Shown in pieces: positions 9,473 to 17,589 of a stretch of DNA of 44,655 bases. Every line of letters begins with the position of its first letter. Positions within the stretch are counted from its first letter, which is position 1. This DNA is from Emcibacter sp. (GTDB lineage: Bacteria; Pseudomonadota; Alphaproteobacteria; Sphingomonadales; Emcibacteraceae): assembly GCA_016764855.1 (NCBI GenBank), contig JAESRB010000002.1, forward strand, positions 1 through 44,655, written 5' to 3'. Position numbers and translations under genes: made by a program. The notes below the pieces were generated by a model that saw only the letters and a program-made list of their open reading frames with translations, searched no databases and was not told where the DNA came from.

Positions 9473-10674
9473 AGGTTATCCCCCTGCGTCCCCGCTTTCA
9501 CCAGATGCCACCTCACCTCTGTGCCTTCGATTAAAACTTCCAATGGCGAGATGTTAACCCGGTCTCCGTCTTTCAGGCCCCGAACAATGACATATTGCCG
9601 CGTTGAATGAACGACCTCAATATCCTGCGCTCTCATGGTGTTATTCTTATCCACAATGACGACCTGATGTTGTTTATGCAGCGCGGCCCTTGGCAACCTG
9701 AAAATATTATGCATTATTTTGCCAGGTATTTCCGCTTCAACAAACAGGCCGTTCAACAACGGCGCACCGCCTATGCTTACCTTATAGGGATGTTTCACTT
9801 CAACAATGACGCTCAGGATGCGGCTGTTCAGGTCTACTGTTCCTGCGGTTCTGACAATATTCCCGGTCCAACTTCTTGGCTTTCCACCAACCGACGCAAA
9901 CAGGCGCACCGCCAAAGGCGTCAGTCTAGAAGCTTTATCATCATAGATAAGCTGCACATCCAATTTGCCCAATTCCCTATCTGTGAGGGGCAAAGAAATT
10001 TCTGCAATATCCGTAGAATATAACACCGCGAGCTGCGTCCCCAAAGTGACATACTGCCCGATATCCACCATCTTTTCTTCAATACGGCCTTCAAATGGTG
10101 CTTTGAGTGTGGTCCGTTCAAGGTCCAGTAACGCCCGACTCAAATCCGCCTTGGCAGAGGCCAGTTTGGCGCGGGCACTTTCCATTTGAGGCTCCCGCAG
10201 AACCAGCGCGGTCGCCTCTCCATCGCCCAGTTCCTCCCATTCGGCTTTGGCAAGGTCCGCCTCTGCCTTCTCAAGGATAAGGATGTTCCGAGCACCTGCA
10301 ACGCTCGCCTGCGCACGGGAAACCGCAAATTCATAATTACGCGGGTCCACAAGCACAAGTGTCTCCCCCTTATCAAACAAGCCGCCTTCAGCAAAATCCG
10401 GAGAGACCCAAATAATTTTTCCGGCCACTTCCGGCACTAAATCTATTTGACGTTTTGCCTTTACCGTTCCTTGCGCCTTTATCACGGGCAGAAAAGAGGT
10501 TTCTTTGACTATAATTCCCCGGATTGTGGTCAGTTTTTTTTCTGGTGTGATCACCGCAACGACCGGACGGGAATTTCGTATGACACTGCTGATGACAAGT
10601 CCCGCCCCAATTACGAGCAAAGGAAGCGTCCATTTTAGAAGTTTTAGAAATAAGTCATTTTTTTTTATAATCAT
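9469..10674 (-). CDS. RND efflux pump, periplasmic adaptor subunit (membrane fusion protein)
   Basis: This 401-residue protein has one N-terminal hydrophobic anchor (about residues 13-30). It then has the membrane-fusion layout: a first lipoyl half-motif (QIDLVPEVAGKI), an alpha-helical hairpin rich in Ala/Lys/Glu, a second lipoyl half (LKAPFEGRIEEKMVDIGQYV) and a beta-barrel region. It joins the inner-membrane pump to an outer-membrane channel. The gene precedes and overlaps the pump gene by four bases. A perfect GACCA-N5-TGGTC site lies about 155 bases upstream, shared with the divergent porin gene. The ribosome binding site at the 10674 ATG is weak. Confidence 0.94.
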   Translation of the reverse strand: MIIKKNDLFLKLLKWTLPLLVIGAGLVISSVIRNSRPVVAVITPEKKLTTIRGIIVKETSFLPVIKAQGTVKAKRQIDLVPEVAGKIIWVSPDFAEGGLFDKGETLVLVDPRNYEFAVSRAQASVAGARNILILEKAEADLAKAEWEELGDGEATALVLREPQMESARAKLASAKADLSRALLDLERTTLKAPFEGRIEEKMVDIGQYVTLGTQLAVLYSTDIAEISLPLTDRELGKLDVQLIYDDKASRLTPLAVRLFASVGGKPRSWTGNIVRTAGTVDLNSRILSVIVEVKHPYKVSIGGAPLLNGLFVEAEIPGKIMHNIFRLPRAALHKQHQVVIVDKNNTMRAQDIEVVHSTRQYVIVRGLKDGDRVNISPLEVLIEGTEVRWHLVKAGTQGDNL

Positions 10675-10828
10675 TTTACCGTCTTATGAATCTAATATTA
10701 TAAAATATAACCGGGTAACAGCCCCTAAAAAAATCAAATAATTTGATATCTATTCTCTCTTATCAACGTATTAAATTATACGCATTGACGGCCAGTGTCA
10801 TGCGCTCGCCCTAGTTTTCTCTGTAATT

Positions 10829-10843
10829 GACCATAATGTGGTC
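10829..10843. promoter_or_regulatory. Operator GACCA-N5-TGGTC, perfect copy (site C)
   Basis: GACCATAATGTGGTC is a perfect inverted repeat in the 242-base gap between the divergent RND adaptor gene (start 10674) and the porin gene (start 10917). It is 73 bases from the porin start, so porin control is more likely than pump control. The arms match sites A and B while the five-base centre differs, as expected for a protein-binding palindrome. Confidence 0.7.
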
Positions 10844-10916
10844 GCTAATCGCAAAATTCGTTTATATCGTCCGTAGAATATGTTGATAAAGCACATCATA
10901 ACAAATAGGGTGCGCC

Positions 10917-12056
10917 ATGGAAAAAAAATATTTTGTACTGAGTATCCTTATCGCATTTTTCGCCCCAACTGCGGCTTTTGCGGATACACCGCCCTCCCTT
11001 ACCGGAGATATAACTTACACCGGAGAACTGTGGCAAAACGCAGACGGCGGCATTAAAAACGATGCCGTTTATCTCCATAACATTGACCTTAGTTTAGAAG
11101 GGAACCTTGAGCACTATGGTGTGAAGGGTGGATCTTTCTTCCTCTATGGTCTGATCACCAATAAAAACGAGCTCTCCTCTGACCTTGTTGGGGACCTACA
11201 AGTCATATCCAACATTGATAATGGCGAATCTTTTCGATTATATGAAGCTTGGTATCAGCATGAATTTACCAATATTCGTGCCAAAATGGGACTGATTGAC
11301 CTGAATAGTGAATTTGACGCCATAGAAACCGCTGGCCTGTTCCTCAACAGCTCCCATGGTATTGGTCCCGACTTTTCACAGACCGGGGAAAATGGGCCTT
11401 CTATCTTTCCGTCCACCTCACCCGCATTGGTGATTGAATATAACGGGTTTCAGAATTGGCGACTGTTGGCTGGCCTCTTTGATGCGGTGCCCAATGACCC
11501 GGACAGGCCCGGCCACCACAAACTATCCCTCAACGAAGGGGCTCTTCTGGTTGGGGAAATCAACTATAAAACAACCAACGGCCTGCGTTGGGCTTTTGGG
11601 TTCTATGGCTATACTGCCAAATTTACAACACTCGCCGACCCCGCCTTATCCAAAAGAGGGAATACAGGTTTTTACACCATTCTTGAGGCACCGTTAACCG
11701 ATAAAATAGCCGGATGGCTAAGGTTTGGCAGCGCGAATAGCGACCTCAATCCTCTTAAAAATTATATGGGTGGCGGGCTTGTCCTCACGGCCCCTTTCGT
11801 AAGTCGTCCTGATGATCAGATAGGAATCGCTCTTGGCGGTGCCAGAGCAGGCAAAAGCTTCAAACAGTTAATAGAGGAAAATAACCAACGACCTGCAACC
11901 GGAGAATTTAACATTGAGCTCACCTATCATTACCGGGTCAGCGACACTATCTCCATCCAACCGGACCTGCAATATGTCATCAATCCCGGCAGCAACCATG
12001 CTCTTAAAAATGCTTTGGTTATCGGGGTTCGTTTTCAAGTAGGCCAGCGGTTTTAA
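10917..12056 (+). CDS. OprB-family outer-membrane porin
   Basis: This 379-residue protein has a signal peptide ending AAFA at residue 22. It then shows alternating amphipathic strands and ends in phenylalanine (VGQRF), as outer-membrane beta-barrels do. The motifs FRLYEAWYQHEF, AKMGLIDLNSEF and SSHGIGPDFSQTG resemble carbohydrate-selective porin OprB. The signature supports the family, not the solute; here it more likely admits the island's substrate than glucose. AGGGTG stands five bases before the ATG. The gene is divergent from the RND operon and follows a perfect IclR-type operator. Confidence 0.88.
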   Translation: MEKKYFVLSILIAFFAPTAAFADTPPSLTGDITYTGELWQNADGGIKNDAVYLHNIDLSLEGNLEHYGVKGGSFFLYGLITNKNELSSDLVGDLQVISNIDNGESFRLYEAWYQHEFTNIRAKMGLIDLNSEFDAIETAGLFLNSSHGIGPDFSQTGENGPSIFPSTSPALVIEYNGFQNWRLLAGLFDAVPNDPDRPGHHKLSLNEGALLVGEINYKTTNGLRWAFGFYGYTAKFTTLADPALSKRGNTGFYTILEAPLTDKIAGWLRFGSANSDLNPLKNYMGGGLVLTAPFVSRPDDQIGIALGGARAGKSFKQLIEENNQRPATGEFNIELTYHYRVSDTISIQPDLQYVINPGSNHALKNALVIGVRFQVGQRF

Positions 12057-12116
12057 AATATAACCGCACAAAGGAACAATAGAGAAAAGATCAGTAAAAA
12101 TATTATGTTAGTCGTT

Positions 12117-12626
12117 TTATTTAACGTCTTCCTTAACGTTTTTTAGGGTCTTTTCTCTGACCTTTTCACTAGTCTTTTCGCTGGAATTCCCCCGAACGCT
12201 GGCATCGTCGATCATGACCGACCGTGTCAGCATTATCATCCAAACCAATGCAATTGCCATTAAGATTACACCTGCCAAATACGGCAAACCTTCCCAATAA
12301 GCAAACAGACTGCCCGCGAATAGAGGACCGACCGAGCGACCAAAGGATTGCATGGACTGTACAACGCCCATCACTAGCCCTCGCTCCGTTGGTCGCGCTC
12401 GATGAGACGCCAAAGCGCTGATGGCCGTCGTGAATAATGTGGTGCCAACCCCAGTACAGCATAACCCCAACACAACACCGTAAGGAAACGGCGTATAAAT
12501 GATGATCAAAAGCCCCGTGATCAACAAGCTAAACGAAATTTTCACCATATTTTTCTCACCAAAAACTCTGGCAAGGCGTCCAACCAATCCGCCCTGCACT
12601 GCGGCGTAATCATCAATATTATTTCT
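12117..12626 (-). pseudogene. MFS transporter remnant, C-terminal half only
   Basis: The frame from 12599 (GTG) encodes 160 residues beginning VQGGLVGRLARVFGEKN, the loop found in the middle of MFS permeases before the seventh helix. About six hydrophobic segments and a charged Lys-rich tail follow. The frame stays open only to a TAA at 12627-12629, and the N-terminal six helices are absent. No matching sequence is recognisable in the other frames upstream. It is most simply a 5'-truncated DHA1-type transporter gene. A short protein could be made from the GTG, but half a permease is unlikely to transport. Confidence 0.75.
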
Positions 12627-12734
12627 TTAATCATTTTTCATCCCTTGTTAATCTGGTCCTATCAATTTGGTAAAATAAAACAATAGAACAGAATGAAATA
12701 AAGGCTATTGTCAAAACACTCTATTTACCATCGC

Positions 12735-12749
12735 AACCACTTTGTGGTC
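12735..12749. promoter_or_regulatory. Operator-like AACCA-N5-TGGTC (site D)
   Basis: AACCACTTTGTGGTC differs from the perfect operator arms at the first base only. It is about 190 bases upstream of the Rieske gene and 75 bases from site E. That pairing is compatible with cooperative binding or looping. Confidence 0.5.
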
Positions 12750-12809
12750 ACCGGGAGGTAAATCCCGTAACAAATGCTCAATATAATTTGCATGTATTAT
12801 CCGTATAAT

Positions 12810-12824
12810 GACCAGTATATGGCC
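12810..12824. promoter_or_regulatory. Operator-like GACCA-N5-TGGCC (site E)
   Basis: GACCAGTATATGGCC matches site B in 13 of 15 positions and differs in one arm base. It lies about 114 bases before the Rieske oxygenase start, comparable to site A before the nitrilase-like gene. Confidence 0.55.
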
Positions 12825-12937
12825 ACTCTAAAGACTGCTATTTGGCACAACTCAAAAATTGGATCAAAATCCGCCATGGTATAAATATAATTTGATATGC
12901 TTAAAATGAACCGAACCTAGTCTTGGAAGGAAAATGA

Positions 12938-14065
12938 ATGTTTATCAATTTTTGGTATCCTGCATGTCTCAGCGAGGAACTCACTGAGCGGCCCTTGAAA
13001 GTGATGATGCTGGGATGCAATTTTGCTCTTTTCCGCGATAGTGATGGTTCGGCAAACTGCCTGAGCAACACTTGTATCCACCGGGGCGGATCCCTGGCCT
13101 GTCAAGGTGACACCACGCCCGGCAAGGTTATTGGTGATAATATTCAATGCCCCTACCACGGTTGGCAATATAACAAACAAGGCGACTGCGTCAAAATTCC
13201 CTCCCGCGGGAAAGACGCAAAAATACCTCCCCGTGCCAAAATAGATGCCTATCCGACACAAGAAAAATACGGCATTATTTTTGTTTTCTTAGGGGACCTT
13301 GCCGAAGAGGATCGCCCGCCCCTGTTAGAGGCGACAGAATACGACCAAGAAGGTTGGGCTTGTAATATCCAGACCTATGACCTGCACACCAGTTACCAAC
13401 GGTCCATTGAAAATGCCATTGACCCGGCCCATAACGAATTTGTTCACCCAACTCATGGTTTTTCCGGGGAACGGGATGACTATATGGTGCCAAAACTGGA
13501 TTTGATCGAGGAAAAATGGGGCGTCGGCTTCATGGCCGATTATGAATCAAGCGGCACGCCGGATCAGAAATATGGTAAATTACGGAACAAACAAACCACC
13601 CGCGCCGGGTCCGGCACCTTTGGACCGTCACAATTTTGGACCAAAATCCACCCCAGCGCCAAATTCCACATGCATCAATATACTTATGACCTGCCCATTG
13701 ATGAGAACCGAACCCGGGTCTTTCTGGTCAATATGCGCAATGCAGGGCTAGATGATGAAATGGGGGCCAGACTCCGCGAAAGAAATTCAATCGTCGCCCA
13801 ACAGGATATTGATATCCTTGATGAAGTAGAGCCAAGCCAAACCCCGTGGAGCAACACCAAAGAACTCATGATGCCCGCCGATAACTGCATTATAAAATAC
13901 CGCAGCTACCTTAAGGATTATGAAAAAAAGGGCTGGCGGATTGATATTATGAAGATGAACGCGGAACGTGCCACTGGTCGCATCGTTCATGCCATTCCTT
14001 CCCCCCGCCGCCGGACAGAGGATCACTGGGTACTGGATGAAGTCCCCCTGTTGTCCCCGGAATAA
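12938..14065 (+). CDS. Rieske non-heme iron oxygenase, oxygenase subunit
   Basis: This 375-residue enzyme would hydroxylate or demethylate an aromatic or related substrate with O2 and electrons from a reductase. The N-terminal Rieske [2Fe-2S] domain has Cys46-X-His48 (CIHRGG) and Cys71-X2-His74 (CPYHGW). The catalytic domain has the mononuclear iron motif Asp162, His165, His170 (IDPAHNEFVH) with Asp290 as the probable third ligand. Length suits single-component oxygenases of the vanillate demethylase/PaO type. The ATG at 12938 follows GGAAGG at a good distance. It leads a plus-strand operon with DUF1330, aldehyde dehydrogenase and YciI-like genes. No ferredoxin or reductase gene is seen in the window. 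Confidence 0.93.
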   Translation: MFINFWYPACLSEELTERPLKVMMLGCNFALFRDSDGSANCLSNTCIHRGGSLACQGDTTPGKVIGDNIQCPYHGWQYNKQGDCVKIPSRGKDAKIPPRAKIDAYPTQEKYGIIFVFLGDLAEEDRPPLLEATEYDQEGWACNIQTYDLHTSYQRSIENAIDPAHNEFVHPTHGFSGERDDYMVPKLDLIEEKWGVGFMADYESSGTPDQKYGKLRNKQTTRAGSGTFGPSQFWTKIHPSAKFHMHQYTYDLPIDENRTRVFLVNMRNAGLDDEMGARLRERNSIVAQQDIDILDEVEPSQTPWSNTKELMMPADNCIIKYRSYLKDYEKKGWRIDIMKMNAERATGRIVHAIPSPRRRTEDHWVLDEVPLLSPE

Positions 14066-14074
14066 GAAACTGAA

Positions 14075-14377
14075 ATGACGGCATATATGGTCATACTCGC
14101 CGAAATAAATGATCGTGACAGCTTTACACAATATGCTGCCAAAGCCGCAGGGCTGGTCGCCGAATTTGGGGGAGAATATGTGGCGAATGGCGCCGGGGAA
14201 AGTCAGTGTTTAGAAGGAGACTGGCCCGAAGAAACCCGGCTAGTTATTTCAAAATGGCTCTCCATGGAAAAAGCCCGTAATTTTTGGAATAGCCCCGATT
14301 ATCAAGAGATTAAACAATTACGTCAGGGTAATTCAACCGTACGCGTTCGCTTGATCGAAGGGAGTGATTTTTTATGA
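14075..14377 (+). CDS. DUF1330-family protein
   Basis: This 100-residue cytoplasmic protein has the dimeric alpha/beta-barrel pattern of DUF1330. Its strands include MTAYMVILAEINDRDSFTQY and TRLVISKWLSMEKARNFWNS, followed by the family's SPDYQEIKQLR segment. Biochemical function is not established for the family; related small barrels include monooxygenases and isomerases. It lies nine bases after the Rieske oxygenase gene and overlaps the next aldehyde dehydrogenase gene by four bases, so cotranslation is likely. An accessory step in the oxygenase pathway is plausible but not shown. Confidence 0.85.
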   Translation: MTAYMVILAEINDRDSFTQYAAKAAGLVAEFGGEYVANGAGESQCLEGDWPEETRLVISKWLSMEKARNFWNSPDYQEIKQLRQGNSTVRVRLIEGSDFL

Positions 14378-15810
14378 CGGGCCAAGAAATTCACGTCCGA
14401 AACCCGCGCAGCGGTCTTGTGGATTATCACTTCACGCCCGCCAACCAAACTCATATTGAAAATGCCTGTCACCGATTACGCGCCGCACAGGAGGCATGGC
14501 AAGACAACGGCCTAGAAAACCGCATAGCCACCTTGCGGGCCTTTGCCAAAGGGCTAACGGATAATCGCAAAATACTGGTAGAGGCACTGGTTCAGGACAC
14601 GGGCCGTTTGGGCTTATCCCTGTTGGAAGTGGACAGCATTGCCCCTGCCATTGAACGCTGGATAACAATAGCCACAGAGGCAACGCCCTCTACCCAAGGT
14701 ACATCCACGGCCCTGCCGTTTATTTCCTATACTATTGAAAAACGGCCCTATGCCTTGGTTGGTGTCATCAGCCCATGGAATTTTCCGCTAACCCTATCCC
14801 TGATTGATGCCATTCCAGCCCTGCTTGCCGGCGCAGCGGTTATCCTAAAACCCAGCGAAATAACCCCGCGCTTTGCAGCTCCCTTGCGCCAGATCATTGC
14901 CAATATTCCCGGTCTATCCGCCCTATTGACCATTGTGGACGGCGATGGTGTTACGGGTCAGGCCCTTGTGGATCAGGTGGATGTCATCTGCTTCACCGGA
15001 AGTGTCTCCACAGGACGGAAAGTTGGAGAACAAGCAACCCGAAATTTTTCCGTCGCTTTCTTGGAACTAGGCGGGAAAGACCCGGCCATTGTGTTGGCCA
15101 ACGCCGATGTGGACCGGGCGACAACGGCGATCTTAAGAGGGGCGATCATTAACAGCGGACAGGCCTGTCAATCCATTGAGCGCATCTATATCGCGCGGGA
15201 AATATACGATGAATTTGTCCAGAAAATCATTACCAAGGCCAGAGACATACGCCTTAACACCCCGAATATTCATTCCGGCCATCTAGGCCCCATCATTTCT
15301 GAACAGCAAGCCCGGATCATAGAAAATCAAATAGAGGACGCCCGCGACAAAGGTGCGACCATACATACCGGGGGCCAGCTTGAAAATCACGGAGGCTTAT
15401 GGTGCGCCCCAACAGTGATAACGGGGTTAACAGATGAAATGCGGATCATGACCGAGGAAACTTTTGGACCATTGTTACCCGTCATTGCTTTTAATACCAT
15501 TGATGATGCCATCACAATGGCCAATGACAGCGACTTTGGCCTGAGCGCCAGTGTTTTTGCCGCCACCGCCGCAGAAGCCATTGCCATCGGCCAACAGATA
15601 GAGGCTGGTGCCATCAGCATTAATGACGCCGCCCTGACCAGCCTGATGTATGAAGCCGAGAAAAATTCATTCAAATTGAGCGGTATGGGCGCATCCCGTA
15701 TGGGGCCAAGCGGGTATACACGCTTTTTCCGTAAGCAATCCTTGATGACCAATCAGGCAAAGGTCTTTACCATGGATCAATTTGACGAAATAAATGCCGT
15801 TACGCCTTAA
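14374..15810 (+). CDS. NAD(P)-dependent aldehyde dehydrogenase
   Basis: This 478-residue aldehyde dehydrogenase has the PWNFP motif at about 134, Glu231 in LELGGK and nucleophile Cys265 in SGQACQSIER. EETFGPLLPV is further on. It is only distantly similar to the enzyme at 1171-2658, so the two are not a recent duplication. The start overlaps the DUF1330 stop by four bases and has AAGGGAG upstream. It probably oxidises an aldehyde formed by the preceding oxygenase step, for example after O-dealkylation or side-chain oxidation (inference). Confidence 0.94.
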   Translation: MTGQEIHVRNPRSGLVDYHFTPANQTHIENACHRLRAAQEAWQDNGLENRIATLRAFAKGLTDNRKILVEALVQDTGRLGLSLLEVDSIAPAIERWITIATEATPSTQGTSTALPFISYTIEKRPYALVGVISPWNFPLTLSLIDAIPALLAGAAVILKPSEITPRFAAPLRQIIANIPGLSALLTIVDGDGVTGQALVDQVDVICFTGSVSTGRKVGEQATRNFSVAFLELGGKDPAIVLANADVDRATTAILRGAIINSGQACQSIERIYIAREIYDEFVQKIITKARDIRLNTPNIHSGHLGPIISEQQARIIENQIEDARDKGATIHTGGQLENHGGLWCAPTVITGLTDEMRIMTEETFGPLLPVIAFNTIDDAITMANDSDFGLSASVFAATAAEAIAIGQQIEAGAISINDAALTSLMYEAEKNSFKLSGMGASRMGPSGYTRFFRKQSLMTNQAKVFTMDQFDEINAVTP

Positions 15811-15820
15811 GCGGCCCCTT

Positions 15821-15861
15821 AAATAGCCTCAGGAAGTAGAGACAGTAAATAACCTCAGGAA
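15821..15861 (+). repeat. Imperfect 26-base direct repeat before the YciI-like gene
   Basis: AAATAGCCTCAGGAA (15821-15835) recurs as AAATAACCTCAGGAA (15847-15861), 26 bases apart with one mismatch. The second copy supplies the AGGA ribosome binding site for the gene starting at 15870. It may be a small tandem duplication. Confidence 0.6.
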
Positions 15862-15869
15862 ACCATAAG

Positions 15870-16208
15870 ATGATAAATAATATTGCCACAGACAAAATAT
15901 TCACCATCGTCACCTGTCGGGATAAACCCGGACCGGACATTGCCCGTATCCGCCGAGAAAAATTACCTGAACATCTGGTTCATATTGAAGAAACACTCGA
16001 AGACATCATGCTGGCAGGACCAATATTCGCTCCAGATGGGGCAAGCATATGTGGTTCTATCCTGATTTATAAAACCAACGATCAAAAAAAAGCCCAAACT
16101 CTGCTCGAAGCCGACCCCTATTATAAAGCGGCAATCTGGCAAGACATTACATATGATGTATTTTACGGCGCCGCGGGCAAAGCTGTTGGCGGCCTGTCTT
16201 ATAAATAG
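15870..16208 (+). CDS. YciI-like (YCII domain) protein
   Basis: This 112-residue protein resembles the YciI family: an N-terminal strand (IFTIVTCRDKPG), a His-containing helix (LPEHLVHIEETLEDIMLAG), GPIFAPDGASICGSILIY, and an ADPYYKAAIWQDI segment like the family's DPY motif. YciI-like proteins are small ferredoxin-like barrels. Some act as dehydrochlorinases or muconolactone-isomerase-like enzymes, but this one has no assigned reaction. It follows the aldehyde dehydrogenase in the same operon after a 59-base gap that contains a short direct repeat. Confidence 0.8.
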   Translation: MINNIATDKIFTIVTCRDKPGPDIARIRREKLPEHLVHIEETLEDIMLAGPIFAPDGASICGSILIYKTNDQKKAQTLLEADPYYKAAIWQDITYDVFYGAAGKAVGGLSYK

Positions 16209-16324
16209 AAGCCCCTAAGAAATAAAGGCCTCTAACTTACAAATTAAAAATCTATAAAAAAAATACCCAAAAGCCCAAATATTAAAGAATATCGATAAAG
16301 GATTGTAAATTAAAGGACCCCTCA

Positions 16325-17490
16325 ATGTCACAGGAGATACCAGCCTACCCCAAGCCCCTAAAAGCCTGGCTGACCGTGCTGTTGCTCACGCTGGCCTATA
16401 TTTTCTCCTATATTGATCGTTCCGTACTCGGCCTTCTTATCGAACCCATCAAGGCAGACTTTAATTTTAGCGACACACAGATGGGCCTATTAAGCGGCAC
16501 AGCTTTTGCCATTTTCTATGCTACGATGGGTATCCCTCTTGGCTGGCTGGCGGACCGATCAAACCGTCGTAATATCGTTGCCGTCGGGATCGCCATTTGG
16601 TCCGTGGCAACGGCGGCTTGCGGTATCGTACGCAGTTTCAGTGGGTTTTTTGTGGCACGGATGATGGTCGGCGCTGGCGAAGCCTCGCTCAGCCCCTGTG
16701 CCATGTCTATGATCACTGATATGTTTCCCAAAGAAATGCGCGGTCGGGCCATCGCCGTCTATTCCAGCGCACTGTCCATCGGCATTGGTTTTGGCAGCTT
16801 GCTTGTGGCCTTTTTACTGAATTTTGCCGAGGATTTTGATTTTTCCACTCTGGCCGCCTATGGCATTGAAAAAACGTGGCATCTGATTTTTGTCCTCTTA
16901 GGCACCACCGGACTGATTTTCTCCATTTTATTTTTTTTATGCGGGAACCTTCTCGGAAACAGGATCATAGTCTTCAGCCCAGCAGCATACCCCATACGCT
17001 GCACCATATATTTTCGCAAAACTCTGTCTATCTGGGGATTTTTGCCATGGGCGGCATTATGACTATCTGCGCCTATTATACTACCATCTGGAATGCGCCC
17101 TTCTTTAGCAGGACATTCGGCTGGGCTCCGGCAGAATATATGAAATACACCGGTTTTAGTATTTTAGCCATTGGCCCGGTGAGGATTATCTGTACCGGGT
17201 TTCTCATTGACGGTTTTACCATGACCACGGCCGCCGGGCCTGCCACCTTGATGGCCATAGCACCCGCCAATATGCGTGCACAGGTCATGGCCTTTTATTA
17301 TATGTTCATCAGCATGACAGGCCTGCTGATTGGTCCCAGTTCTGTCCCCTTTATCACCGATATCATTCTAAAAGATGAAATGCGCATAAATGAAAGTATG
17401 AGCTATGTAGCATTATTCCTTTGTATTCCCGCCGTAATACTTATACGTAAAGTACCTGGTGCCTATAAAAAACTTGTCACATCCCAATGA
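16325..17490 (+). pseudogene. MFS transporter, frameshifted and internally deleted
   Basis: The first frame (16325-17062) encodes a normal MFS N-terminal half with IFSYIDRSVLGLLIEPIK, the motif GWLADRSNRRN and GAGEASLSP, then degenerates. The correct continuation (FFMREPSRKQ, the loop after the sixth helix) is in the frame ending at 17490. The shift falls at the T8 run at 16931-16938. A second defect is visible: after IICTGFLIDGF (the eighth helix) the sequence jumps to PATLMAIAPANMRAQVMAF (the eleventh helix region). Roughly 70-80 residues covering helices nine and ten are missing. The total, about 388 codons, is short for this family. Two independent lesions make a sequencing error alone unlikely. 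Confidence 0.8.
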
Positions 17491-17492
17491 TT

Positions 17493-17507
17493 GACCATCT
17501 GCTGGTT
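17493..17507. promoter_or_regulatory. Operator-like GACCA-N5-TGGTT (site F)
   Basis: GACCATCTGCTGGTT has one arm mismatch to the perfect operator. It lies directly after the stop of the MFS pseudogene and 83 bases before the peptidase gene start. The peptidase and NHL genes may therefore have their own regulated promoter. Confidence 0.5.
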
Positions 17508-17589
17508 GAGACTTTGAGGTTAGCTTGTAACCGGGAAAACCACGATACAGACTATTGCAAATTTTAAAGATATCCAAAGGGGAGTTGTA

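Larger units (their letters stand above)
12627..12937. other. Intergenic region holding two operator-like sites
   Basis: These 311 bases lie between the MFS remnant and the Rieske oxygenase gene and contain no convincing gene. The sequence is AT-rich. It holds two copies of the 15-base inverted repeat, at 12735-12749 and 12810-12824, spaced 75 bases apart. The Rieske gene promoter should lie here. Confidence 0.7.

Noticed and set aside
12047-12067. Small hairpin GCGGTT/AACCGC overlapping the porin stop
   Set aside because: The stem is only six base pairs and has no T tract, so it is too weak to call a terminator.
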